This document shows positions 22,037 through 33,000 of a DNA stretch of 64,000 nucleotides, one piece after another (the stretch's first letter is position 1; every line of letters begins with the position of its first letter). The stretch covers positions 23,430,637-23,494,636 of the forward strand of contig NC_053146.1 of assembly GCF_016808335.1 (NCBI RefSeq), given 5' to 3'. The notes under the pieces are model-generated. The model was not told where the DNA came from. It worked only from the letters and a program-made list of their open reading frames with translations, and did no database searches. The DNA is from Panicum virgatum. Lineage: Eukaryota; Streptophyta; Magnoliopsida; Poales; Poaceae. The position numbers and the translations under genes are program-made.

Positions 22037-22379
22037 CTATTTTGCTCGTTTTTGCAGGGTGCTATCACTACAAGAAATATGGTGATCTATGACGAAAATC
22101 TTATGACATTTTAATGGAGCGTCACAATTGTACACAATCTATGACGAATTTGAAGGTATGGACCCTAGGCCCAGAACTTTGTGACGTTTTATTGAAATCG
22201 TCATAATTGAGCCCACAAAATATGATGTTTTAACATTAATGTCATAAAAAATCGTCATAGTTATTTTAACTATATGTTTTGAAATTTTCATTTTTAATTC
22301 AAGTTTTTTCTTCTCTTATTTGATGCTTACGTGGCAGCCTAGTCAGCGCACATGAAAAGCAAACTAAAAGCCTCAAACC

Positions 22380-23990
22380 AAATTTCAACATTCTACTAAG
22401 TCCTATTCCGCTCCCTATCCTCCCGTGGTACATGCATATGTGATTGAATAAAAAAAGTGATTGGAAAAAAATTTGAATTTGGCGTTAAACCTATCCTCCC
22501 GCAGTATGCATATGTGATTGGGAAAAAAATTGGTGTGAAAAAAAAGGTTAGTGTTAAATAAAAAGTGGAAACAAGGAGAGAGCAAATACCACCACACCAT
22601 TTTGGCAAAATAACGGTGCCACCAGAATTCGAACTATGGTCTTGAGGCTCCAAAACGCAAGTGTTACCACTACGCTGCGTCTCTGTTTGTGACTAAGTGA
22701 GTTATTATCTTATTTTACCTAATTACTGCGAAAATAGATCTGCTAAGAGAAAAATAGTGAGGCAATAGGGAATCGAACCTTCGCCTTAAGCATTAGACGC
22801 GCAAAACATTTATCAACTGGGCTGCATCTTATGTTGTGACATTGACTGGTAATTCTTTATTTATACGAGCATCGCGTATTGTAATTCCGAGAAAAAAGAG
22901 ATGCATTGAGTAGTGGGGATTCGAAGTTTCGAACCCGGTTCACGGAGATGAGAAAGGAGTGCCCTACCAGGGCTCCAGGACTTTGCTTGTGAAGACGATG
23001 GGTAACAAAACGCTCATATAGTCATTTGTAACGTAGTCTGTAATGAAGAACAAATGTTTGATTCATATTTTTCTTTTTAATCTGCAATTAAATTTTATAA
23101 TTGGTATTTCTCCCTCATAAAAACTCTAAATTTGATGGTTCTTTTTTCTCAACTTTTCTAAAATCATGATCTTTCATGTAATGGCATTTGTTTATGTTAA
23201 TTACTATTTCCTGGATCTTTTTCATACGGCTTGTTTACTTCCACCTAAATTGAAAGTAGAAAAAATATGTTTTTTCATAAAAATTGGTAATGTAAGTTCA
23301 TATTTTCTAATGATATGGTGATAATAAGGTTGTGTCCAAATTTGAGGTGCATACGAGTTCAAAAATATGATGAGGTATTCAAATCTCAAAGTTTTGACTT
23401 GAATTACAGGATACTTTGTGAGAGATGTATCCATTATGAACAATGTATACTTCAATCATCATAAAATTTTAAAACAAATTTATGTCAAGATTATACATTC
23501 ATAAAATGATTCTATAACAATTTACATAATTTTTCAGTGAAGTTTTAGATATTATTATCATTAGTTTATAATAAAGTTGCAAGTAGAAGTTTGACTTATC
23601 CCTAGTAAACATTTGAATTTTTCAACTATTTTCATGATATGAGCTATAATAGAACAGAGAAACTTAAATATATTTTTGAGGGATTTTTTGGATATTATTC
23701 TCATTATTTTATATTAAAGTTGCATATAAACTTGTAGAAATTCATTTAAACAATTAAAAATAGTAAATAAGTTGTAAAATTATCGATAGTTGTAGAAAAA
23801 AATTTATATAAAGTTTACTATATATAAAAAATATATTGGTGTCTATAAGATAACTATTTGAACATGTTACTTTACAATGGTGTTATAAAATAAAAAAAGA
23901 AAAAGAAAAATATTTGACTGATAAAGTATGAGAAAGCCCGTTCAGCCCAAACAGCCCAACAATTTCTGTCTGTTCATATCTGATCCAACG
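22380..23990. other. AT-rich interior of CACTA 2 with tRNA-like units
   Basis: Apart from three tRNA-like modules (22617-22985, listed separately), this stretch is AT-rich and non-coding, with no open frame worth reporting. Confidence 0.5.
22617..22985 (-). repeat. Three tRNA-like Pol III modules
   Basis: On the minus strand three successive units (22617-22683, 22756-22832, 22911-22985) each have an A-box-like sequence (AGCGTAGTGGTAAC, GCAGCCCAGTTGAT, GAGCCCTGGTAGGGCACTC) followed 20-32 nt later by a B-box-like sequence (AGTTCGAATTC, GGTTCGATTCC, GGGTTCGAAAC). The second B box fits the GGTTCGANTCC consensus exactly. Folding is too degenerate for working tRNAs; they are better read as tRNA-derived relics or internal Pol III promoters. 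Confidence 0.5.
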
Positions 23991-24496
23991 GCTATCATCA
24001 GTTTCTCATAGTATAAATACGTTGCCCAGAGTTCCAAACCCTAGCTCTTCTCTTCCTCCATCTACCTCCTGTCGCACCCCCTGTGGCCGCACCAGTTCGC
24101 CAACCTGGCACTCGGCCTCCACCACCTCCACCTCTGGTCGCGCCCCTCCTCGCCATCGTGGACCCAGATCCGGCCGAGTCCCTGCTCCTCATTCCCATTC
24201 CCTACCATCTCCGCCCTCTCAAATCTCCGCCGCTGCCGCTTCTCTCTGGATCTGCGCGCCACGCCCGCCGCCCCCGAGGTGACCTGCGTGTTGTGGGATG
24301 CGGCCACCTTCTCAATCTACTACTATTACGCGCGCAGCCTCGTCGTCCTCCGGTGAGAGGATGACCACGACATGCGGGTCTCATTCCTGGGCCTCCCACT
24401 GCTGTCTGTCGCTGAGGTGCCATCGTTCTTGCCTACTCCCTGTGAGACCTCTCCCCCTCTCAATGTTGTGATGCTCACGTTCCTGTGGTTGAGTCC
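23990..24496 (+). other. Promoter/5'-exon-like segment captured in CACTA 2 (left part)
   Basis: A TATA box (TATAAATA, 24012-24019) is followed ~25 nt later by CCAAACCCTAGC and CT-rich leader sequence typical of plant 5' ends, then GC-rich sequence. It is interrupted at 24496 by the Tat retrotransposon and continues at 37953 after the AGTCC duplication. No conserved protein was recognised. It may be a captured host gene 5' end or the CACTA's own transcription unit. Confidence 0.45.
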
Positions 24497-25712
24497 TGTT
24501 GTCGGTCGAAACCCACCGGCGAGAAGCGACAGGCAACACGAAGAGCCGGGAGGTCGCCGGGGCGCTGGCAGGCACTGCTCCCTCGTCGACGGCCCGCAAT
24601 TCCGTCACGCGCCCGGAGAATGTATGGAAAGCCGGGCGTGCCACCTGACCTATACCCGATCAGGAGGGTGCGAACGTGCTCCAAATAGTTTCCTGCATAC
24701 AAAGACACGTGTAAATGTAAGTCCGAGCCGTGGTCGGCTCCCCGGGACGACTCTTGCATCGGCTTTAAAGAGCCGATCGAGTCCCGGTGTCACATTGGAT
24801 CTGTGTCTATCCGGATATTGATGAATAAAGCAAATAACTATAAAAACTGCTTCAATTAAATCTAATTAATCTAATCCACGATGCTAACAGCTTCACTGCT
24901 AGATCGGAACATCCTACACGTGACTAGGCCTAATGAACATAATAGACAACTAAACCACAACCCAAAACAGAGGCCTAAGAACTAGCAAGAGCCGATTCCC
25001 GGAACAATCCCTATCAAGGCTAAGATAAAGCATCTATTACACTACCGGATCATCCAATCCGTTTGCAAGGCCTAACCTAGCAGATATTACGCCAACTCTT
25101 AAGGTAAGAGCAAATCATAACAGATCAGATCTACTAGACATAAAAGAAGCAGGGTGTTGCCTCTGTGCAACTAATTCTATGCGACAAGAACTAGCATGAG
25201 ATTGAAACGTGACTGCACAGAGACAACATGATATTCGTAGATGATAAGCAACGAAGCACAACAGATCTACTAAAAGCCATGCTACGAACATCAGGATAAC
25301 TAGTACTACTCGCCATAAAAAACGCTTCAGTACGAGTAATACCAAGGTAAAAGCAAGAACAATACTGCCCTGATCGCAAGAAGCGATCAGGGCAGCATGG
25401 CACTTACTTGGATGAAACCCTAGGATTAGGGGTGGCGATGCGCCGAGAGTTGTTGTTTGCGAGACGTGATGACGCTCTCCTTTACGAATAAGAAAGAATA
25501 CATATTTATAGTCCGGAGACTTGTGAAACAATCTAAACTAATCTTGTCCCGATCGGACTCTATCTCTAATCTTAAACTAAATCTAAGGATACATGGCCCA
25601 TATGGCCCAGATGCTCACGCAGGAGCCGATTTACAAGTCTTCTTAGTCTTCTGCTTTAAGCCCATCTTGCTTTCGGCCCATAAATTAATCCTGTTAATTT
25701 ATGGCGATAACA
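24497..25712 (-). repeat. 3' LTR of Tat copy 1
   Basis: On the minus strand it reads TGTTATCGCC...CGACCGACAACA. It contains a TATAAATATG promoter box and, downstream, a perfect 13-bp stem with 5-nt loop (25365-25395, CTGCCCTGATCGC/GCGATCAGGGCAG). Nearly identical to 36737-37952. Confidence 0.95.
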
Positions 25713-25971
25713 CATGCCCCACTGGTTTTGGCAATGATAGTTCAAAAACCAATCCGTCGCTTCATCTTCCCGTTAATGCTCATTAAACACACTGCAACCA
25801 CCAAGGAAGATGCAACATTTCTGCAACTGGCTCCTCGTAGAACGTGAAAACTGCCGATCCGTCTTCCATCTTTTCACTATTTAATCTCGCCCCGAATCGG
25901 CTCTTCTTCATAGCGAACTCCTTCCTCTCAAAGCCAGTAGCACAGAAAACTCCAATCCTTCAGCACCAGCA

Positions 25972-26406
25972 ATGGCCATCTCTTCTTCCTCCGGCTCCAA
26001 CTCTTTTGGAGATTCCTCTTCTTCCTCTTCTCCCTCTTCCTCTTCTTCCCTTTCCGCCTCCTCCATTGATCCTCTCTCAGAGAGCCGAGAGCCGACCCCC
26101 GAATGGGACCCAACAGTAGCCAACGAGGCGCTGGCTCCTCTGCACTGGGATGCAGAGGAGTTCGACTTCGGGGTCGCCTCCGAGGAGGACGAACCCACGA
26201 CTGAAGGAGAGGAAGACCTCCAGTTCCTGTTCCAAGAGGAACTGGAGAGCAGCGAAGACGACGCCTTCTCCTGGGAAGGAGCCGACTCCTCCGAAGAGAT
26301 CGGCTCCTCTTCCAACGACGACACGGCGGCAGGAGGAAACCCCCACCAATTCCTCCAAGCCCCCATGGAGGGAAGCGAAGAAAAAAGCAGCGGCAGCGGC
26401 GGGTGA
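25972..26406 (+). CDS. Antisense ORF of Tat copy 1: small acidic serine-rich protein
   Basis: 145 codons from ATG in good context (CAGCAATGG) to TGA, opposite in strand to gag-pol and next to the 3' LTR. The N-terminal ~45 residues are mostly serine. The remainder is strongly acidic with repeated E/D clusters and short motifs such as WDPTVANEALAPLHWDAEEF. No known domain. A TATA-like CTATTTAAT lies ~95 nt upstream (25877-25885) and polyadenylation-like TAATGAAAT ~160 nt downstream. This suggests a separate short transcript ahead of the PMD gene. The low-complexity start means the frame could be fortuitous, although the acidic part looks protein-like. Copy 2 is not visible here because that region lies beyond the window. 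Confidence 0.55.
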   Translation: MAISSSSGSNSFGDSSSSSSPSSSSSLSASSIDPLSESREPTPEWDPTVANEALAPLHWDAEEFDFGVASEEDEPTTEGEEDLQFLFQEELESSEDDAFSWEGADSSEEIGSSSNDDTAAGGNPHQFLQAPMEGSEEKSSGSGG

Positions 26407-26642
26407 AGCAGCAGCAGTGCCGAGGACGACGGCAGCAGCAGCAGCGCCGTAGGCATTCAGACACCTACGACTGGTAGATGTAGGTAGCATCGTAGGGGTA
26501 GGATCATAAAGCCGAAGGATTAATTCCTTTGTAACAATCGGCTTTCCTTGTAATGAACTTTCCATTAATGAAATCGACTTCCCTAAATTATGTGTGTCTG
26601 ATATTTACTTTCTAAAAAGCCGATGGCAACGCAGCAGGCTTC

Positions 26643-26650
26643 TATAAATA
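26643..26650 (+). promoter_or_regulatory. TATA box of the antisense PMD gene
   Basis: TATAAATA followed by CCAAGAGCC lies about 200 nt before the PMD start codon, in the spacer after the acidic ORF. This placement fits an internal promoter driving the antisense strand. Confidence 0.55.
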
Positions 26651-26848
26651 TCCAAGAGCCAACGGAATTCAAACTAAAAGCAACCCGCACAAGAGTAGAG
26701 TATTCCTTCCACCTTGAACTCGACAAACTCTTGAAACCGAGCATAATTCGAAAACCAAGCTCCACAAATTCGATCAAGAATTTTCCAAGCAGCCAGAATT
26801 CGAATCAGAGCCTACAGCAATCAAACCCTAAGACAACGGATCTGAACC

Positions 26849-29808
26849 ATGGCAGATTCTGCAGCTCAGACGACAAGCTCTGCAATCGATGATGCGGCAA
26901 TCTGCGGCCTGAAGGTAATATTCGGCCCAATCCTTTAGTTTTCTTCAGCTTACTAAGCTTCTGAAACTGAAACTCTGAAACATGACACCATACACATACT
27001 TCTGAATTTCTGAACTTCAGGTATTAGACATCCTTCTGCCGCATCCCCCCAATCCAAAATCTTTCTGTCTTGGCCCACAAACCCATGAAAACCCCATAGA
27101 TTTGATCTCTTGTGAAGCAAATAGGATCCCTTTTGTGAGTCAAAACATCGATCTGAACCTCTGGGCCGACTGCTTAAGAGCCTGGCCTAACCCCCCTGAG
27201 AGTTGGATTACATGGTACAGCAGAGTAGCAAAAGCTCATATGCCCTTATGGCAGGATTTGAACATAGCCGATGCACTTAGCTTATCACTGTCACCCCTTG
27301 ACAAAGATGAAAATCTTCTGAAAACCATCGGCTACTTCTGGTCTGATGCCTTGGATTGTTTCCTCTTTGGTCATGGACCCATGACCATTACTCTGCTGGA
27401 TGTTACCATGATCACTGGCCTAGACATTAGTTCTCCTAATCCTGCTGCTCACAAAATGGCAGAAGTCCCCTTCAAGCTTTCTTCCAAAGTTAACTGCACA
27501 AACTGGAGCACTTATATGAATCAGCACATGAAAACAAAAGGTCCAGTGACTGAGAAGGAACACACAGCCTTCCTAAATCTTTGGCTAGAGCACTTCATTT
27601 TCTGTGGTCCTTCTCTAGCTCCGACTAAGAACTATCTTTCCTTGGCCTATCACCTGGCCCATGTCAATCGCACCGGCCTAGGTAAACTTTTCCTTGGAGA
27701 AATCTACAGATATCTCCATTTGATGACATCTAACTTGCTTAACCAAAAGAAACTGAGAATTGGAGGCCCTTGGTGGTTTATTCAGTTGTGGGCACAACTG
27801 TACTTTCAGCACCATATCCCAAACTTCCAAGGCGTGACCAAGAACTCTTTCCCTGATGAGAGTGGCAAACCATTTAGATGTACTAGCTACGGCCAAGCTT
27901 TGTTCAGCCTTCCTGGCAGTAAATTAAACTCAACAGATGCAGCAAATTGGTTCAGAGTCTTCTACAAAGGACTAGATAATCCTCTCTACTTCCCATTTAC
28001 TGAATCTGAATCCTTTGAGAACCCAACTGCCTTCAGATTAGATAACTTTGCCGATGACGACAGCACTCGGCATCTATATTCTTTGATGATTCGACCTGGC
28101 TTCCTCCCCGTTGGCATCAGCACCTCTAATAGAATTATCAAGCCTGGTTATGAATCTTACCAGCCAGTCATAGCAGTTCGGCAATTTGGCCTAGGAAAGG
28201 TCCCTCCCCACTTCCATATTCACCACTTGGTGGAGAGCAGAGCCGATCTGCCTGACGGTCTCACCAGTTCAAGATGCTACAGCATGTTTGATGACCTCCA
28301 CATTCCAATACCAGCCGATCTGTCCTTCACCTCCTCATCAATCGGCTTTGATACTTGGTGGAACATGTCGAAAACTCATGTCTTCAGAAAAGCTCTAGGT
28401 CCTCGACTGCAGCAAATCGATCCTGAATACGTAATCCCTGAGGAAGAGGTACTGAATTTATGCACTTTATTCCCTCCAAACTCTCTATTCCTTTCTCTTG
28501 GATAATCCCGCTTTCTTTGTTAGCAGCAACAAGATGGTCCAGAACTTACGGCCAGCACTGGGAAGCCATTCCACTTTCTTCCAACTGCTCCTGATGTACT
28601 CTTCTGCAAAGAATCACCACCAATGAAAAAAGTGATAATGTCTATTCAGCCAGACTTACTTTAGTCGGCTTCCAAGCGAAGACAAACTTCTGCAAGCGTT
28701 GCCCCCCGAGTCTTGACCAAGAAAAGGAAAATGATCACGAGGCGAGTGATCAAGAAACCAACACCAACTTCCCCGAGTCCATTAGAGTCTAATACCAACC
28801 AGGTAACTCATTTCTCTGAAACTTCTTCTTTATCTCATACATGTGTACTCTGGTTGACTGTAATTTTATTTCTAGGACGCAGCTGAAGACATCCCCAATG
28901 CAGAAAGCCTGGAACAACATGAGATGGCTGCAACCCCTGATGCACTGATGGATGTAAACGAGGAACAAGCTGATACAGTCAATGTTCTCGATGTCAACAC
29001 CAGCTCTAACAGGACGATTGCTCCTGAATCGCCCAACACTTCTTCAGAACAGGTAACATTACAAAACCAATTCTGAATCAGCCGATAGCTTCATAGATGC
29101 ATCCTGCTCTAACTCCAGATATGTCCATAGGATTTTGACATTTCAGGTTTACTTTCCTTTGACCCGGCATCAATGGGTCTGACTCTCCCTGGAGCAAAAA
29201 CATCATCTTTACAGCAATCGGCTAACTTGGCACATCAGCTTCAACTCATCAAGGATCTACTATCCGCTCCGATCACTGCTCTGGTTGATGATTCCAGCAA
29301 GATAAAGAACATCTTCGAGCAAATAGAAACCCAACTTCTGGAGCCATTGCAAATCAAGCTCTGGCCAGCCAGCAACCTTCCATTCTTTCGAATAGAAGTG
29401 AATAAAGCACAACAACGGATGGAAGCACGTCGCTCTCAAGCTTCTTTGAAAGCTGACATTACCCAAAAGTGCAAGGCCCTCAACCAGAAGAAGGCAACTC
29501 TAGATGCCAAAGCTGACGTGTCTGCCAACAAGAAGCGACTCGACCTCCTAAAGAAAGAACTGGCAGAACTCGAAGAAAAGGTCCGTACCACCAAGAAGCT
29601 CATCCAGGCCGAAGAAACTTCCATTGCAAACTCCGAACAAGAGACCCAGGAAATAACCGAGCAGATACAAGCAGAGTTTGCAGAGATAAGCACCTTGAGT
29701 CGGCAGATAGTAACAGGCGATGACAAGGATGACGAAGTAATCATAGCACGAGCAGACACCGTCCGCACAGAAGCCATCCACGCCATAGAAGAATTCCTGA
29801 ACCAGTAG
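26849..29808 (+). CDS. Antisense spliced gene of Tat copy 1: plant mobile domain protein with coiled coil
   Basis: Five exons inferred from GT-AG junctions that keep one frame: 26849-26914, 27021-28448, 28527-28802, 28876-29052, 29131-29808. All introns are phase 0 (106, 78, 73 and 78 nt). The protein would be ~874 residues. Exon 2 (from residue 23) is a plant mobile domain (PMD, as in MAIN/MAIL1 and TE-borne relatives): WADCLRAWPNPPESWITWYS, SDALDCFLFGHGPMTITLLD near residues 130-149, then a GLDIS segment. Exon 3 has a basic, possibly nuclear-targeting stretch (TKKRKMITRRVIKK, ~562-575). Exon 4 is acidic and exon 5 is a long coiled coil (~735-840). One in-frame TAG (28662-28664) would end it after 543 residues; retention of intron 2 gives a PMD-only product ending at 28505. 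Function unknown; PMD proteins of the host act in silencing-related and PP7L-phosphatase complexes. Confidence 0.8.
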
Positions 29809-29919
29809 ATAGGCTCGAGAGACAATTAGTACTGCCTGTTAACCTGAAACTTGTAACTGTTTTAAAAACATCTTAAGTCGATGGTTAAACACCGGCTGTT
29901 ACTTTCTCTTTTTTTTTCT

Positions 29920-30035
29920 GGCCAACTCAACGTGTTGGCCTGTCATCATTTCATTTTTTTTAACTGGCCAACTCAATGTGTTGGCCTATCATGATTTTTT
30001 TTCTTTTTTTTTGCGGCCAACTCAACGTGTTGGCC
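29920..30035. repeat. Three 21-bp hairpin repeats between convergent units (Tat copy 1)
   Basis: Copies at 29920-29940, 29966-29986 and 30015-30035, each GGCCAAC-TCAACGT-GTTGGCC in form (7-bp inverted arms), separated by T-rich spacers. They lie between the end of pol (minus strand) and the end of the PMD gene (plus strand). The same three repeats are in copy 2 at 62949-63061. Possible roles: transcription terminators, RNA-processing signals or a boundary against read-through antisense RNA. Confidence 0.85.
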
Positions 30036-30037
30036 TA

Positions 30038-33000
30038 TTACACTGCAGCCAGATGGATCTCATCGGCTTTTCGTTGCACGCCTTCCCACATGCTCGGGAA
30101 AAACTTCTTGAGATGTTGGCCATTCACAGCAACAGGAAACTTGACGCCATCCAATTCCTCGAGCATGTATGCATTGCCAGGCAAGACCTGATCAACCTAG
30201 TACGGACCATGCCATGTTGGAGACCATTTACCAAACTTTTTATCTTTAGTTCCCAATGGCAATACTGCCTCCCAAACCAAGTCTCCAACCTGGAAATCCT
30301 TAGGCCTGACCTTCTTGTTGTACGCTCGAGCAACTTTAGCCTTATTTTTTTTGATCTTCTCCAACGACCAAAGCCTTAGTTCCGTCAGATCTTCCACATT
30401 ATCGTTCATCAAGGCTGCATACTGTTTAGCGGATAGATCATTCTGAAATTCGACACGCCTTGATCCGGCCGTGATCTCCCATGGTAACACAGCATCTTGG
30501 CCGTAGACTAAATGGTACGGCGATGTTTTGGTGGACCCATGACATGAAATACGATATGCCCACAAAGCTTCTGATAACACCTCATGCCAGCGCCTAGGAT
30601 ACTCATCGATCTTTCTCTTTATGAGCTTGATGAGGCTCTGGTTGGATGCTTCAGCCTGTCCATTAGCTTGGGCATAATATGGAGATGATCTGATCAGCTT
30701 AATTCCCATGTCATCGGCAAACTTTCTGAACTCCTCCGATATGAAGACCGATCCTCCATCGGTCGTAATAGTTTAAGGAATTCCAAATCTATGGATAATG
30801 TGCTCTTTGACAAAGCTGATCACATCTCTTGACGCTACTGACCTCATGGGTACTGCCTCCACCCACTTTGTGAAATAATCTGTGGCAGCTAAGACCCATT
30901 GGTGACCCTTGCTAGACGATGGGTTGATCTGACCAATCATGTCCATGGCCCAACCTCTGAATGGCCACGGCTTGATGATAGGATTCATTACTGATGCTGG
31001 CACTCTCTGAATTTCGCCAAACCTCTGACATGCCTGACATCCTTTATAATACTTGAAGCAATCTTCAAGCATAGTGGGCCAGTACTAACCCGATCGCCTA
31101 ATCAGCCACTTCATCTTATGAGCCGATTGATGAGTACCGCAAGCTCCTTCATGAACCTCATGCAAGAGCCGATTTGACTCTGAAGGTCCCAGACATTTAA
31201 GTAGTAGTCCTTCCAAGGTCCTGTAGAACATGTCATCCCCTATCAGAACATACTTCATGGCCTTGAGTCTTATCCTTCTGGGTGCCCCCCGAGCCGAATC
31301 CTTCAAGTAATTGAAGATATCGGCTCTCCAGTCTCCGGGTTCTAGAAACTGAACCTCCACGTCAACTCCATTGGCTGCTTCCCTGTACCCGGAAGCCATC
31401 TGTGCCAAATCATTGGCTTCATTGTTCAGAGTTCTGCGTATCCAGTGGAAATTGATTTACCTGAATTGCGACATCAACTCACGGCACTGCATCCATATTG
31501 GGAAAAGAGCCTCGCTCTCACATCTATATTCTTCCGTGAGCTGAGACATCACCAGCTTTGAATCTCCAAAAATTTCCACCGCTTCTGCACCAGCTTCAAG
31601 GAGCAGTTCCATCCCTTTGCGAATGGCTTCATATTCCACCAAATTATTAGTGCATGGGGCAGTCATTCTGATGGAAAAGGAGTAAGTCGCCCCACGCGGC
31701 GAGACCAACAGAATTCCCACACCGCACCCATCATCACAAGCCGATCCGTCAAAAAACATAGCCCAAGCACAAATAAATAGTGCAGCAATATCAGTGCTGA
31801 TCCTGTCTGCAACAAGATCCGCCAGTGCTTGTCCTTTGATCGCTTTCGCAGGCTGATACCGAATATCGAACTCTGACAATGCAAACATCCATTTTCCCAG
31901 CCGGCCTTTTAGGACAGGAGCCGACAGCATATGCTTTATGTTATCCGATTTGTATATGACAATTGTTTCCGCCGAGAGCAAAATATGGCGAAGCTTTGTA
32001 CATGTAAAGTATAAGCAAAGACAAAGCTTCTCGATTTCAGGATACCTGGTCTCGGCGTCTAACATGTGCCTGCTGAGGTAGAAAACCACCCTCTCCTGGC
32101 CGTCGTGCTTCCGGACTAACACCGAAGCAATGGAAGTGTCACCCACGGATAGGTACACGTAGAACGGCCTATCTTGCTGAGGAGGAACCAACACTGGAGG
32201 CTTTGACAAATATTCCTTGATTTCATCGAAAGCTTGCTGCTGTTCTGCCCCCCAGCGAAACTCATCATCGGATTTGATCTTCACTAAACCCATGAACGGC
32301 TCAATGCGTCCAGACAGATTAGAAATAAATCGCCTGACAAAGTTAATTTTACCGATGAGCTTCTGCAACTCTTTCTTCGTAGTCGGTGGCTTCATCGTCT
32401 TCACAGCTTCCTGACTTTTCAGGCCGATCTCGATTCCCCGTTCATGCACCAAGAATCCCAAAAATTGACCGGCCGATACTCCAAAGGCACATTTCTTTGG
32501 GTTCATTTTGAGCCCAAACCTTCGAGTCCGTTCCAAAACTTGGCGCAGATCTTCTAGATGCCCCCCAGCTGACTTGGACTTTACCACATCATCGTCAATA
32601 TAAATCTCTACCAATTTGCCGATGAGATCATGAAAAATGTAATTCATGGCACGTTGGTACGTTGCACCGGCATTTTTCAGTCCAAAGGTCATCACCAAAT
32701 ATTCGAACAAGCCGACCGCGCCTGGTACTCTGAACGTGGTCTTGTTCACATCTTCTGGGGCCATGAAGATCTGGTTGTAACCGGCATTGCCGTCCATAAA
32801 ACTCATCATTTTGTGGCCGGCAGCTGCATTGATCAATGTTTCTGCAACAGGCATCGGGTATTTGTCTTTTGGCGTCGCTCTGTTGAGATCTCTAAAATCG
32901 ACGCAGACACGCCATCGGCCATCCTTCTTTTGCACCGGTACCACACTTGAGATCCATTCTGCATACCGGCATGGCCTGATGAACCCAGCATCCAGCATCT

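Noticed and set aside
22617..22985. Functional tRNA genes
   Set aside because: A and B boxes are present but acceptor and anticodon stems do not pair well by eye; called tRNA-like repeats instead.
25928..26565. 160-180-codon minus-strand frames opposite the acidic ORF
   Set aside because: Arg/Ser/Leu-rich mirror images of a GA-rich coding strand; no start context or domain.
29436..29825. Minus-strand frame opposite the last PMD exon
   Set aside because: Shadow of the coiled-coil coding strand; the plus-strand frame fits the splice structure and is conserved in copy 2.
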